64,000 nt of DNA. Origin: Carallia brachiata. Lineage: Eukaryota; Streptophyta; Magnoliopsida; Malpighiales; Rhizophoraceae. The notes under the pieces were generated by a model. It was not told where the DNA came from, did not search any database, and saw only the letters and a list, made by a program, of their open reading frames with translations. The DNA is taken from the NCBI GenBank assembly GCA_021464245.1, contig JADCRB010000087.1, positions 62,001 to 126,000 on the forward strand, in the 5' to 3' direction. Shown here one piece after another: positions 33,321 through 45,628 of the stretch (position 1 is the first letter of the stretch; every line of letters begins with the position of its first letter). Both the position numbers and the translations under genes were made by a program.

Positions 33321-34047
33321 ATTTTAACCCCTATCTTTGCACTTCTTTGTCCCCACTGATGCTGTTAGTTCAACAAATCTAGTTTCTTATTCATGCCCAT
33401 TGGCTTTCTTTTTTCAGCCTCGCCATTTGAACGCCCTCCAAGAATTTCTGCCATGCTTTTTTTGCTTCCTCCTTTGATACTGTCCATTTACCGAGACCCG
33501 TTGCTATACAAAAGCCAAATTTAACTTCCTTTAGCATACCACGGAAAGTGACGGGCTAATAATATTTTGACATATCTCTCTTATTATTAATTTGTGTTCG
33601 ACTCTTTGTACCTACGTTCTACTTATAGTAGGATATACAGTGTGAACGTGACATATAAATTCAAAACTCGTTAACACCATAATTGATCTTGATAGAGATT
33701 CATTTCGGACTCAACAATATTTTAATAGCAAGTCCTCCTTATAAAAGAAAATTGAATAAGGACACCAAATAACCAAAAAATTGATTTCAACCTAAAAATT
33801 GGATAACCAACATACTTATAAAGTTAATTTTTTCTTACTAACAAAAAGAAAAAAACTTCCTTTAGCATAAATAAATGAATAGAGATAGAAGGACTGAGCC
33901 TTATGATCATAGTAGAACTATAAGTTTGACCCATATGTTTAAAATTTGATTATTTTTTATTATTTTCAGAAAAGTGAGCCACCTCTAATTAAGATAAAAA
34001 CATGATTAGGTGGTTGTTTTTTAAAAAATTATTAAGTAATTGTCATA

Positions 34048-34231
34048 TACAATGTAACAAAGAAAATTATACAATATAATAGAAAAATTAAAAAAAATTA
34101 TACAATTTATAACTAACTAATAAAAAAAAATAATAGCTCGTTATACAAGTCATATAATTTTTTTTAATATATCATATAATTTTTTTATAATTTTTCTATT
34201 ATATTGTATAATTTTTTCTGCCTTGTTGTAA
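34048..34231. mobile_element. MITE with near-identical inverted arms of about 55 bp
   Basis: The left arm contains AAATTATACAATATAATAGA and the right arm its complement TCTATTATATTGTATAATTT; the outer ends pair TACAATGTAACAAAG with CCTTGTTGTA. High arm identity suggests a recent insertion. Absent from units A and C. Confidence 0.7.
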
Positions 34232-34629
34232 ATAATAACTACTCACGGTTCAAAAACTGTCGGCCAAAAATAGATGTTTTCTTAAGACAATGGCCATTTT
34301 TTTTTTTATAACTCGGTACCGGATACCTAAATAAACAAAGGCGACCATTAGTTAGTCAAATATCGGTGGTCATATAACATTTAGATATCGTTTAATTTAT
34401 CTAATAAGATATATATTTTATATAATTATAATTAAAAAATATAAATAAAAAAATAATAATATTTTTTTATTACTTTATATTATTATGATTATATAAAATA
34501 TATTTTTTATTACATAAAATATAACTTTAAAAATTGTTCGAACACCTAATTGTATTGCCACCAACTTTTTCCCATCAAGAAACTATAGAACGTGGTTAGC
34601 CAATCAACTTACTTGGGTATGACACACAC

Positions 34630-34947
34630 CACGTGAAACCCATTTCTTAGGAGTATGGATACGTGTCTCGACAATTTTGTTTCAGAGATTTATTTTTAAT
34701 AAAAAGATAATTATTATTTTTAAAATTGTAACTAATATTTTAAAAATATTAAAATAATAAAAATTTTAAAAATATTAATTTTTATTTAAAAAAAACAGTC
34801 ACTATTTTATTCAAGACAGATTTTGAGACTAAAATTATGGGAATACCTTTTTTTTTTTTTTTCTTAGGGAAGGTGCGAGTCCAACTACCTCCACGTGTTG
34901 GATCGTGGCACCGGTCTATCTTGGAAGCCAATCGAGTCTCTATATAA
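34630..34947 (+). promoter_or_regulatory. BAHD copy 2 promoter: two G-boxes and TATA
   Basis: CACGTG is kept at 34630-34635 and 34892-34897, and TATATAA at 34941-34947. About 220 bp of extra sequence separates the two G-boxes compared with copy 1, so an insertion split the promoter. Confidence 0.65.
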
Positions 34948-35161
34948 CGTTGCCTAAACGGGCATATGAATCATCCATCATTCTAGTGCACTCTCCTCAG
35001 TCCTCTCTCAAGCCAAGTTTTCTCCTTTATGTTTTGTTTTTTATTTTAATTTTTTTTCTGGTACTCATTAATTATCTAGCCTAGTTTTTATAACATTTAA
35101 TCTGTTACAAATTTTGATTTAATTCCGGTAAGCTTTAATTTGTAGAGAGGGGGAGGAGAAA

Positions 35162-36510
35162 ATGGCACTTGAAATAGAAGTGATCTCGCAGAAAACGGTG
35201 AAGCCATCTTCTCCGACGCCTCACCACCTTGGCCGTCACAACCTTTCCTCTCTTGATCAAGTCATGACCAAAGTTTTCATACCCTGGCTTTTTTTCTATC
35301 CCAATCCCAACGAGGCAAAGGCAAAGGAAAACATTAACAATATTAATAATAATAATAAAGAGAAGAAAGCGTGGTCGATAGGATTATTGAGAATCTCTGT
35401 GAGGCCTTAATGTATTCTATCCTTTGGCAGGACGCATGAAAGACACACCTACGTAGAATGCAACGACGAGGGCATCCACTTGTGGCAGCCAAGGCCAGCG
35501 CCCGATGTCGGTTGTTCTCCAGAACCCGCATCGCTGTGGCATTACAAGTTGCTTCCATTCAAGCCTGACGACCCCACGAGTTTCTGTGCCTTTGTGCAGG
35601 TTACTCACTTTGGAGTGCGGTGGCATGGCTATTGGGCTTGGCGTTTCACACAAAATTGGAGATGCTGTGTCCCGCCGTTATGTTCGTCAACACTGGCTGC
35701 CCTGGCTCGTGGTGGGGAGACCAAAAACATTTCTACTCGCTCCTCCTCGTTTCGATTCGGCCACCTATTTTCCACCAATTCCTGACATTTCTACCTTTGA
35801 TCCTGGATTTGTGGTTGTCAAGGACAAGAATATTGTCACCGGAAGGTTTGATTTCAGTGCTTCCAGCATAGCCACTCTGAGAGACAAGTACACCGACAAA
35901 AATGGCAGACGCCCGACACGATTTGAGGCCCTAACCTTGTTCATTTGGAGTAGATTCATGGCCACAACTCAAGTCGCCGCTGATGATGATAAGATCTACA
36001 CGGTCTCTTTTCCAGTGAACTTGCGTCCAAAGATGGATCCGCCTTTGTCCGAGCACCATTTCGGGAATATAATCGTTGAGCCAGTTGTGGTAGTGCCGAA
36101 AGGGGGTGACCTTAAGTCTAAGCTCTCTGCTATTCTAAGAAAAATGGGAGATGAAATAAGTCGCATTGACTCAAACTATGTCAAAACTATCCAGGACGCC
36201 GGCGACAAGTATTTGAATAAGATTAACAAGCAGGCCGAGCAAGTCGACAGTGGAAAGGTGCTCCCTCTAGACTTCACCCCTTGTAGCAGTTTTCCTATTT
36301 ATGACGTCAATTTCGGATGGGGCAAGCCTGCCTGGGTAGGCTCGCACTGGCCTTACAAGAACCTATTACGTATGCTGACACCCCAAAAGGGGATGGGGGT
36401 AAGAGGTATTATGTACTTGACAGAGCAAGACATGGCCAAGTTTGAAGTTGATGAGGAGCTGCTGCATTTACTTCCGTATCTCCACCCCAAGATTATTTTA
36501 CTTCGTATAA
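35162..36510 (+). pseudogene. BAHD acyltransferase copy 2, heavily frameshifted
   Basis: The start (MALEIEVISQKTVKPSSPTP) matches copy 1, but between about 35385 and 35600 at least eight one- or two-base deletions break the frame. From 35600 to about 36360 a long frame returns with HKIGD and a changed NFGWG (Asp to Asn) motif. A further base is lost near 36366, and the normal stop is displaced. It cannot encode a full enzyme as given. The dense single-base deletions could also come from poor sequence quality, so the pseudogene call depends on the assembly. Confidence 0.85.
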
Positions 36511-36867
36511 CATACTGTTACGGGCTTTCGGGCCTTCTCCTTCTTTGTGTGTTGTTGTTTTCTTCAGTACTCCTTCTTATTGTGTTTGTCTCTTGTTGTA
36601 CGTTATGTGATTTTTGGTTTGGTTCGCTGTTCTGTTTGCTGAGGCAATAGGCAATAAGACACAAGCGGTATCTATGGTGTCTCATGTGTGAGTGGGTCAG
36701 TCACGGGTGAGAGTCATGGGAAAGTGATGTTACGTTGTTTCACTATTTGTAAGCCTATGTAAGGCAACTCCTCCGATCGGAATAGAAAGATCTGATGTAC
36801 ATAAAAACCCAAATTAAGTTGTTGTTTCTGCAATTTATTTTTTGTCGGGAAAATGTTCGTAATCATT

Positions 36868-36985
36868 AAAAAAATTATTTAGATAATATTTAAATTATAA
36901 TAATTAATATTTTTATACTATTTTTTAATTTATATTTTTATTATAATTATATAAATAAGTTAATTATTATAATCTAAATATTGTC
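36868..36985. mobile_element. AT-rich foldback MITE, unit B copy
   Basis: Orthologous to 28508-28670, shortened by small deletions (ATTATTTAGATAATATTTAA against TTATAATCTAAATATTGT). Confidence 0.55.
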
Positions 36986-38074
36986 AGAACAACTTTTTTT
37001 ATTTGTACGAGGAAGTCCTGAAACTTTTTCTTTTATTCCTTCGATATAGCTTTAGGATACCGAACCTGTGTAGCTGACTAAGGCCGCACAAAAAATCATG
37101 ATCGTAACGTATATTTATTTGTAATTCAGGTTCATGTCAGTCATTTTGTATTTACTTCAATAAAAATGTTTTGTATACCCAACAAACATACACGCGTACA
37201 TATTACTACGTTAGAGCGAGTAAGTCATAATGCTTGATCAGTAGCCTTTGTCTTTTTATTTGCCAATGAACTTTGTTACCTAATTAATGAGACGCAATAA
37301 CTTTAATTTTTGTCCCGCAATGGAAGTTTGTTACACAATACCTGTTCGTAAGTGAAAAGCAAGACTTGATGTAGATGAGACTACGGGAACTCAACTTTGA
37401 TCATTAAGTTAAAGTCTCATCTACTTTAATGTATATATGAATGAGTGTTTGATTTACTTATTGATTGTCATTATTGTTGCCGGTTGTTTTTTTTATTTTA
37501 TTTGTTGATTATTATTATTTATTATTATTATTATTGATAAATAAAATAAAATTATAATATTTAGTTAAATTAACATCTGTTATTGTTTATTAAAAATAAA
37601 ATAATTATTTTAGATATTTTATTTATTTTATTATAATATATAATCTTTTTAAGTTTGATTAATCTAAACTAGTCACGTGCAAATGCAACTTACAGATTAT
37701 ATAAAAATTCATTAAATTATGACTTAGGGAACTACAATTTAATAAATATATAAAAAAAATTTCTGGTTTTAAAAAGTAAAAAAGATGATTCAAATGTGAA
37801 ATTCTACTCTTGTTGGTCCTTTTTAAGAGAAAAAGGGTGAATTAAAGAGAATGATTTTCCTTTTAGAGGACAACAGCGAAGTGCTACCCATATATAGCTT
37901 GTTTCCTTGTCTTTTTTAACTAAAAAATATCCAATAAATCCAAACACAGTAAATAAAAAAGAAAAATTCTCACAGAACTCTTTCTGTGCACTTTGAAATC
38001 TGTATTTAATGAACAAAATAATTTCTGGTGAAACATTTGTTCAGCGTACGATAACAACAATGTGGCCCTTCTCT

Positions 38075-38437
38075 GTGTTTTTTTTTTTTTTACGAAATAA
38101 AAAATTATTTCGTGTGTATGACAATTATCAAATCTCTAAGTTGATACTAGTTTTTTAACAGTTAACATACTTACTCAACTTCTTTTATAGGAAGGACCCA
38201 CTACCAGAGTACTATAAACTTAGAACGGATCTTCTTCAAACTCAATACAGTGCTAATCAGTCTTAAACTCATACACTGCACTTACATTGAGTATCCTACT
38301 GGGAGCGCTGGCGGGGAGTCGAACACACTCAGACTAGATATCCCTACTGTAAGGGGAAGCGCTGACACAAAAATCTAAACTCAGGTTAATATAAGAGAAA
38401 TAGGCCAAAATACCGTTAACTTGTTACCACCCATAAT
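38075..38437 (-). mobile_element. Poly-A retroposon (SINE-like or truncated LINE) in unit B
   Basis: It interrupts the module and is absent at the same point of unit A. It is bounded by a target duplication, ATGTGGCCCTTCTCT (38060-38074) and ATGTGACCCTTGTCT (38438-38452), 13 of 15 identical. Next to the left copy is a T run, so the element ends in poly-A on the minus strand. A pol III B-box-like GTTCGACTCC occurs near 38315 on the minus strand. The same insertion is in unit C. Confidence 0.75.
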
Positions 38438-39056
38438 ATGTGACCCTTGTCTTAGCCTGTCATTATCCAGACAAAGTATTCACAACAAATACGGTACATA
38501 GCTGATCCAATAAATGATGCAATGCTCGTCATTTTGCTTGTTTCCTTGTATTTATTTGTACTTTGAGATCTGTATAGGCAAGGGATAAGTATTTGCTCTT
38601 CTTCCTTCTCTTGGAGATGAGGCCTGCTCAATTTATTAAACAAGTATTAAGAGTCCTCCTAAATTATGAGAAGCACTTGTTAGAATATGATATTTCGCTA
38701 TTAATTTGCAAAAATTAACGTAAAAGCTTTTGGATACAAAATTATTAACTTATCCTAAATTTATTTTTTGTCATAATAAAGAAAAGGAACAAGCTAGTAA
38801 TTTTATACCAAAAATTTCATTTTCCTTCCACTTTCTCACCATTTTAGGAAGAAAGTGAATTATATACCAAAAATACAACTTTTATCTTTACTTTCACTTT
38901 ATTTTGTTCCTCTACTAGCTCCAAACACAAGAAACTTCCATCTCCTTTCTATTCTACCAATCCACACATGGCGTTAAGAATACTTGGAACATGCATAACT
39001 TAACACTACTGGATTTTGGAAAAAAAAAAAAAAATTAACAAAATAAACAATACCAT

Positions 39057-39617
39057 CTGCATTTTTCAGCCTCTTCCTTGTCCATCGCAAGCTGTTTCTA
39101 AAGTTCTTGTATTTTTACTGAATAATCAGCCTTCTCCCCCTGAAAATATCATTAACACCAGGTCTTGTCAAAGATAAAGCTTTTCTATGAAACTGAGTTC
39201 CATCATAAGAAACTCAGAATCATAACCAAAAAAGATTGAGCCTAGGAATTGAGTCTTTACTTTGTCGAACTTTTCAGCCGCTGAACAAAAGCCTCCAATT
39301 CAAATGTCTACAAAATTACTCATCAGATAATTGGTCAAATAACTTAAAGCCCCCTTTCCCGTTTCTGTATATATATAGCAAGTTGGATACCTGTTGCTTC
39401 CTTAAACGCATTGTAGCTTGCCATTCGCTGGAGTTTAGCCTTTCCTCATAGGACCAAAATAAAACATCTGCATAGTGCGCAGTTGAAAGTTGATTGGCTT
39501 TGCCTTTCTATGCACTTCTTGTCATAGTCTTGTGGTCCTCAGCAAGTGAAACTGTAGGTTTCAGAATATGGTTCATCCAGGGCGATGTCCTTTCTGTCCT
39601 GCTACCACTGTCCCTAT
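39057..39617 (-). pseudogene. ATM: ATM kinase gene fragment, unit B (three exons)
   Basis: Minus-strand exons: 39617-39391 (RTSPWMNHILKPTVSLAEDH, then an ATM-type KKCIERQ...YEERL block broken by small deletions), 39307-39260 (FELEALVQRLKSS) and 39139-39057 (coiled-coil GEKADYSVKIQEL). The last has an in-frame TAG where copy A has CAG, a one-base loss before its end, and a GT donor changed to AT. This is a dead fragment of the FAT-domain region. Confidence 0.78.
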
Positions 39618-40032
39618 CTGCCGACAACATACAATAAAATTAACGTTGTCAGGCAAAAATATATGACACTGTTGCAAATTTGGCACCAGAATACTATAAC
39701 ACAGTAAATATTGCAAGAGAATAATTAATGTAATTCAAACAACGAGTACGAGATTTTTTGAGGATATTGAGCTGCATAAATAGAGGCTTAAGAGACTCAA
39801 GAAGAACCAAAAAAAAAAGTTAGAAGATGTATGTATACCTACTGAAATATAAGCGAATGCATTATTCTGGTAAATCCAAATTCATCCCTTGATTGCATTG
39901 GTCAGCTTTAGATTAGTCTTCCATACGAGCCTGTCTACCATTTCAGCACAACGGCTGAGCAAGTTACATGCGAACAAGACTGCCACACACATCAAAATCA
40001 ATATCAATATCAACATCAACTCTCAATCAATA

Positions 40033-40886
40033 GTGTAAGAACCAAACCGGACCGATTGGTCAGATCGAGAAAATTGGAAACTGGTCAGCTGACCGTTCGG
40101 TTCTCTATTAAAACCAGAATTTTTGAAAACTGAGTATAGAACCGGTAAACTGGCTGATTGAACCGAAAATCAACGAACTGATCACAATTTTTACAGGTCA
40201 ATCGGTTCGGTCAGCAATTATTTTGAACAGTCAACAGCAGCGATATGACACTTTTATAAAGTGTTACGTTGCCCACCATATTTGCTTATTTGCTTAAAAA
40301 TCTCAACATATATGGTTTAGTGCACAAGGTGGGTTTTGAACCCATGACTCTTCATTTATAGTGTGTAAGCTCTCACTACTAACTAGTGTATGTGTTGTTC
40401 TTTTTTTTTTTTTTTGAAACTTATTGTTTTACTAACAACAGCCAGAGTTATTTTTACTTTCTCATTCTATTTTTTTTGTAAATAATAAATTAATAATTGT
40501 GCTAAATTATTTTTTAAAAAATTGAATTAATCAAAATAAAAATATATTTTATTTTAAAAATATTTAACATAAATTATTGACATTTATTATTATATTAATT
40601 TAGTTATTTTTTTAGTTTTATAATTTGTTTAATTATAAATTATATTTTATTAAATATACTAATTATAATATCTTTAATGTGTGTAAATATTAATATGGTT
40701 TCTAAAATACACTTTATTTTAAATATTTATTATTATTTTTATATAATATAACATTTTATATAATTATATATAATATAAATATATATATTTAATTTTTATA
40801 TATTTAATATTGAATATCAATTTTTACTGGTTCATTATACCATTGAGCTTTCAGTTCAATGAAAAGTTTGGTTTTTAAAACATTGC
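40033..40886. mobile_element. Unclassified insertion shared by units B and C
   Basis: The left part is AACCGG/CGGTT-rich (AACCAAACCGGACCGATTGG), the middle has GGTTTTGAACCC, and the right end is GGTTTTTAAAACATTGCTGTC. Unit A runs straight through this point without it. Unit C shows the same left end from about 63838 to the window edge. I could not fix inverted ends or a target duplication. Confidence 0.6.
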
Positions 40887-41039
40887 TGTCAGTATGATTC
40901 TACTTCATTTCAACAAAAATAATTCTCAAATGAGACAAGATATGCTTTGCTTACTGAAGAAATTTAAGAGACTCAACAGGAAAAGAAATTTTTTTTTAAA
41001 AAAAGATAGGAGATTGTATATACGTACAGGAATATAAGA

Positions 41040-41300
41040 GAATGCGTTCTGATAAACCACTGATTTGATTTGTGCTGATCAAAAGAAGAGAACTATCTTC
41101 ATCTTCTTCATCCTTATCCTCCTCGTTGCTGATTTCAGAGATCATCTGATGAACAACACAAAAATCCTCCAATTGACAACACCCAATGGCTGCGTTCCCA
41201 AAAATTAAACGATGGGCAGGCTTGGTTGACGATTTAGGGTTTCTCCGAGTCCCCTGCAAAGCCTATGCTTGGAGACTCTGGCTGTGGCGGTATATATAAT
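41040..41300 (-). pseudogene. Unassigned coding-like remnant with TATA box, unit B
   Basis: On the minus strand TATATATACC (about 41298-41289) is followed 50-60 bp later by a frame starting MQGTRRNPKSSTKPAHRL and running through CCQLEDFCVVHQMISEISNE to an acidic tail. The ATG, leader and the AAACCCTAAATCG stretch look like a plant first exon. Unit A has the matching acidic segment. I do not recognise the protein. Confidence 0.4.
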
Positions 41301-41379
41301 AGATATGACATTGGTAAAAGAATGTGTGGCATAGCATACATGGTAAGTAATTGTAAATGAGGATAGACATGAATCTTAA

Positions 41380-43440
41380 AATAAGAAATTCTAGGATAAT
41401 GGTTTGAAATGGTAGTTTTTATTTTTTGAGATTAATAAAAGGAAACACTAGGTTGACACGTATTATCCATCCAATACACAAAATAAATATAAATTATAAA
41501 GACTGATTTTTTTTTTTTTGTTTATTAATAAGAGTTTCATTAAACATTTGTTTTTTTAGGTCTTTGGGAGCTATTAGCCTAATAGTCGGTAATGAGACAT
41601 AATAAAAGAGGAATCTATGTTCGAACTTTAAATCTATTAATTGGAGATCAAAGCTTTCAATTACTTTAATTTTAACTGATGTTGAATCTGTAATTTAATT
41701 TTATGTAATAATAAAATAGTTATATAATTTATCTAATAATATTTAATATCTTATTTTTTTAATTATAATTATTTAATAATTCATATCACTATTTGTTATT
41801 ACATAAAAATATTATTACCAAATATTTCCCTATTAATAAAGGAGAAAAGCTTGATCTTATCCCTTCTTCTTACCATTTTTTTGTCAAGAAAAAAAATTCA
41901 TCGTGAGTATATCGATTATCGGATTTATAAATTGAAGTCGAAATAACTTTTGTTTGTCGTGTCTCATTCAGCCACCTATAAGGGACAGATTATCACCTGA
42001 ACACTGGTGGGCCTAATTGACCTTTCTCTTGTCCGATCACCGTGTTAACGAGTTGTGAACTTGTTACCACGCTTCTACATAAATCCCCAAATATTTGGGA
42101 GTAGGCAACAGTACAAGAGTATGAATCCAAGTTATTGCATAAAAAATACTTCACATTACTACCAAATTATTATCTCTAATAGTCTTCTTCCTACAATTAG
42201 ATGAGGCAAAACAATGTTCTACATATGATTAACTTGTCAGTTCTCCATTTTTTTTATTAAAAAGAAAAAAAGACACCCTAGTAGCTTAGTAGGATAAGAG
42301 TGCATAATTATTAAAACAAGTTTTAGGAAATGATATGTGAGAAAAAAGTTGCACATAGAATTTTAAGTAAATTTACAGAAAACAAATTTAATCAAATTTA
42401 TATACACTTTCTCTCTTTTTTTTTTTTTTTTTCCTAGAGAGTGTATATCTAAATTTGATACACACTTTCTCTTCAAGTCTCATATATAATGGAAAAAATC
42501 AGGGGAGTCCATAAGTTTCAAGCCACGATTGGCACTCTACACATTCTATCATATCAAATAAAGGTAAATATCATAGTCAATTACGTTTAATTCTATGAAG
42601 AGTGCAATAATAAGTGTATTTTGTATAACTGCAATAAAAAAATTTGAAAAAAAAATAGTGATATTTTTTCGTTTAAGTTTTTATCACTGTGGTTGCACAA
42701 AAAATACTCATTGTTTCAATCTAAATATTGTCTAAATAATGTTTGTTTGACCATAAACATTAACTGTTCTATTAATAGTTTATTTTGAATAATAAATTTT
42801 CCTAAATTAACAAATAGATAAATCTCCTTACAAGTAAAAATTTTGCCATATAAGCAAAAAAGACTTATAGAATCAAGGAGAACAAAGATAGAATTTTCTC
42901 TTTCTTACGTAAATTACTATCAGACCCGCACAATATAAATATTTATTTATCAAATTTGTTAAGAATTTTGTTTTCTCTTGTGTTTTATTTATATTGGAAA
43001 AACAAAAAGACATTCAAATGTTGCGTATTATTTTTCTTTTTATAAATATGATTTAAGTTAAGTTTGCTTTTATGGTTAATTTAGGTTCAAAAGAAACATT
43101 TAAAAAACTGATTTTTAGTGAAAAAGGGGAAGATTTTGTGTTGTTTATTTTTTTTTCTTATTTTTGATGCAATAGTGATTTTTTTAAGAAAAAAATGTAG
43201 AATTTGAAATATTTTTTTTTCTTGAAAAAAGGATTTGAAATTAGTTTTTTTTTTCCCTTTTTGTCTTTCATTTTTCTATATTAGAAAATTAGTTACAATT
43301 AAAGTAAGATCATAAGAATTAGTAGAATTCTTGTTTGATTATAATTAGATATAAATTGATTGATTCATAAAATTTATTTTTGATTGTAATCAAATTTTCA
43401 TAACTATAAGACTTACATTATTATATGTAAAAATAAGAAA
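41380..43440. other. Unit B tail and intergenic DNA
   Basis: AT-rich sequence aligned in patches with 31200-32000. It includes a retroposon-like piece near 41930-42120 (GAACTTGTTACCACGC) and a GTTGCACAAAAAA foldback-type fragment near 42600-42710 related to 8889-9031. No gene was found. Confidence 0.5.
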
Positions 43441-43449
43441 AAAAGTGAT

Positions 43450-43680
43450 CAAAAATTAAAATAACTATCATAATTAATTATAAACACAAACCCAATAGTC
43501 CATAAACATTGCTCTTCAATTATAAGGAACCTGCCCTCCATTACGCTGTCTGACAGACTTTGCAATGGCCTGCTGCACAGCCTCTTCATCGACATGTAAT
43601 TGAAGGATTTATTTATTCCAACCCCTGCTTCACACGCCCAATAATCCGTAACTGTTGCTCTTGCTGCTTCCAATTGGACC
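43450..43680 (-). pseudogene. Weak coding-like segment, unidentified
   Basis: One minus-strand frame reads VDEEAVQQAIAKSVRQRNGG and another VQLEAARATVTDYWACEAG. Both look protein-like but shift against each other. I do not recognise a family and treat it as a possible exon remnant only. Confidence 0.25.
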
Positions 43681-43790
43681 GCCGCTTCCTAGAACAAAAT
43701 ATTGGATTCCATTCTCTAGAAATCTTATTCAGTCATAGTTACTCTCTTAACAATCACTTTTGGCATATATAATTACTCCTTTTCCTACAG

Positions 43791-45018
43791 GTTGCCACTA
43801 TTTGTAACTATCAGCGTACCATTTCAAAAATTTTGACTGAGAAAATTGAGGAACTCAAGGTAACGTGGGTGAGAGCGGACCCAGGCGGAAGCGGGGATTG
43901 TCGCCTCAAATTTTAAATCATATTTGTTTAGCAGATAACTATATAATTTTTAATGCTTGCTTAGTGGCAACAGCCTTATACCCTCACCGCCCATCGTCAA
44001 ATTTTAGTCTGCCCCTCAGATCCCGCGTTCGATTCCATGCCAAATCAATTTCTTTCGTTCTCTCTCTCTCTGTTTTTTTTTTCGCTTCCCTTCTTTTTTC
44101 TTCTCGCTGATTCCGTGGCTCCGTGCTTCTTTGCTTTAGGTTTTTTTTTTCTTTTTTTTTGCCTTCTTTTTTTTTTCTCCCTTCTCGTTTTTTTTTTTTT
44201 TTTTTTTTCCTTTTGGCTTCTTCACCTTTTTTTCATCAAAGAATTCTTTCTCTTAGTTTTTTTGCTCTCTTTATTTTCTTTTTCAAAGAAATCCATTCCT
44301 TTTTTTTCTTTTTTTTTTTTTTTGCTACTTCGCTTTCGTTCCTCTTTGTTTTTTTTAATTTCTTTGGCTATCCATTTACAATGTATTTACCAAAATTATT
44401 TTCATTTATTTTTAAAATTGTTTCAATAATTTTTTATATTCATATTATCACTCTTTTTTAAAAATATTTTATCCTTTAATAAAATAAATTATTATTAATG
44501 ATTGTTACTAACAAGAAAAAAATATTTAAAAACACATTATATATCTAAATATGTATTTATTTGTAAATTAACTTCAATTTTATCAGTTATAAAAATTATA
44601 GTAAATATTTTTACAATAAACATCATAAAGAATCTATTACAAAATGCATAAGAGATGAATATTTAAATATTTAAATGATTAATTATATAAAAAATGTATT
44701 TGATTATATATAAAAATAAAATAAGTTTTAAATATTATAATTCACATGATATAATTATAATGTTTATTATTCTGAATAATTAAGTTAATTTTTTTACCAT
44801 ATATATTAATTTTTTATTTTTGTATTTATACATATAAATTTGTCTCTGTTGACAATTTTTTCTACATCTGTCACTAGTGAGAACATCTAAGCTTTTATTT
44901 ATCAATGAAGATTAACGAGAATCTGAAAACTGTGGCAGTAGGTGCTTCTAAAATCAATAGCCTTAATCCTCGGATCATAGTTGCATGTTGCAAGCGACAT
45001 GAAGTTTCCATTGAGAAG
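43791..45018 (+). pseudogene. TOP1: DNA topoisomerase I pseudogene, last two exons
   Basis: Exon 43791-43859 (after TTTCCTACAG, before GTAACG) encodes VATICNYQRTISK-ILTEKIEELK, matching the coiled-coil linker of plant nuclear topoisomerase I but about eight residues short. The segment 44905-45018 encodes NLKTVAVGASKINSLNPRII and CKRHEVSIEK, the C-terminal catalytic block. In the active enzyme this motif is SKINYLDPR, with Tyr as the DNA-attacking residue; here that Tyr is Ser. The terminal FAWAMD-type end is missing and the frame runs into an LTR element at 45213. It is a dead copy; the rest of the gene is not in the window. Confidence 0.82.
43866..44360 (+). repeat. Repeat-like insert and long pyrimidine tract inside the TOP1 intron
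   Basis: GAGCGGACCCAGGCGGAAGC starts a stretch ending CGCGTTCGATTCCATGCC, a pol III B-box-like sequence, followed by about 300 bp of T/C-rich DNA. This may be a SINE-derived insert. The Phe/Leu-rich frames across 44037-44461 are by-products of the pyrimidine tract. Confidence 0.4.
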
Positions 45019-45212
45019 GTAGTCCTTAAACATTTTATGCGACACTTTATGCGAATGTTTTGGTTAGTGAAGTCAAAGGTTCAAAACCCAACGAATGCCT
45101 TTATTGGGATGGAAGCACTTATCTCCATCTTTAAGGTGGTTGCCCAGTTTAGCCATCATTTTAATCTGATAAAAAAAAAAAAGGGCAAGGACTTCTGTGA
45201 TAAATTCTCTGT

Positions 45213-45628
45213 TGAGATTGGAAATGAAAGAATTGCTTCAAGTCGTGTAACAAACGCCACTTTCCTTAAGGCAAAATTCGCCCTCACTAAATTGCAACAG
45301 AGGTATAATGCGAACTCCCTCACAGGATAAAATGAAGCACGCTCAACTGCAGGTTGCAATACTGAAATCGAGCACTCGAGAAGTTATTGTAATATCCAAA
45401 ATTACTCACAAAAGTGTATGAATTTTTCTATCTTCTCTATTAACTATGTGAATGGCCAATTCACATATTTATAGGAAGAATAATTTGGTAATTATTTGGC
45501 CAAGATATGCGTCTTTTGGGTTTAGTGGACACGACTATTCAACATGTCCTTTCGTCAATAGACACATATCCATAACCACCAAATTAATTAGGGGACACGA
45601 CTTTTCCATTTTGAAAATTTCCCCAACA
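45213..45628 (-). repeat. LTR copy (left, 3' LTR)
   Basis: Matches 48671-49082 almost base for base, including AAAATTCGCCCTCACTAAAT, GTTATTGTAATATCCAAAAT and GGTTTAGTGGACACGACTAT. Confidence 0.75.

Larger units (their letters stand above)
25640..33500 (+). repeat. Tandem-duplicated unit A (BAHD copy 1 plus downstream ATM fragments)
   Basis: Aligns with unit B (about 33500-42900) and unit C (about 56561-64000). Shared blocks are the flank with ATTGAGTCGTTAGGC, the BAHD promoter and gene, a foldback MITE, a module beginning TAGCTTGTTTCCTTGTC and ATM exon remnants on the minus strand. Unit A has an extra copy of the module at 32540-32960 and lacks two insertions that B and C share. Confidence 0.8.
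33500..42900 (+). repeat. Tandem-duplicated unit B (BAHD copy 2 plus ATM fragments)
   Basis: Same order as unit A: flank, promoter, BAHD copy, foldback MITE, module, ATM exons, AT-rich tail. It contains two insertions shared with unit C (38075-38437 and about 40033-40886) and a private MITE at 34048-34231. Confidence 0.75.

Noticed and set aside
40335..40360. GGTTTTGAACCC as part of a tRNA gene
   Set aside because: Only a B-box-like or T-arm-like motif is present; no acceptor stem or cloverleaf could be drawn.
44037..44461. Phe/Leu-rich frames that look like membrane proteins
   Set aside because: They come from a pyrimidine-rich tract; two frames are open at once and no conserved protein feature exists.
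44905..45330. A 141-codon gene
   Set aside because: Only the first 38 codons match topoisomerase I; the rest is intron-like sequence and the LTR that starts at 45213.
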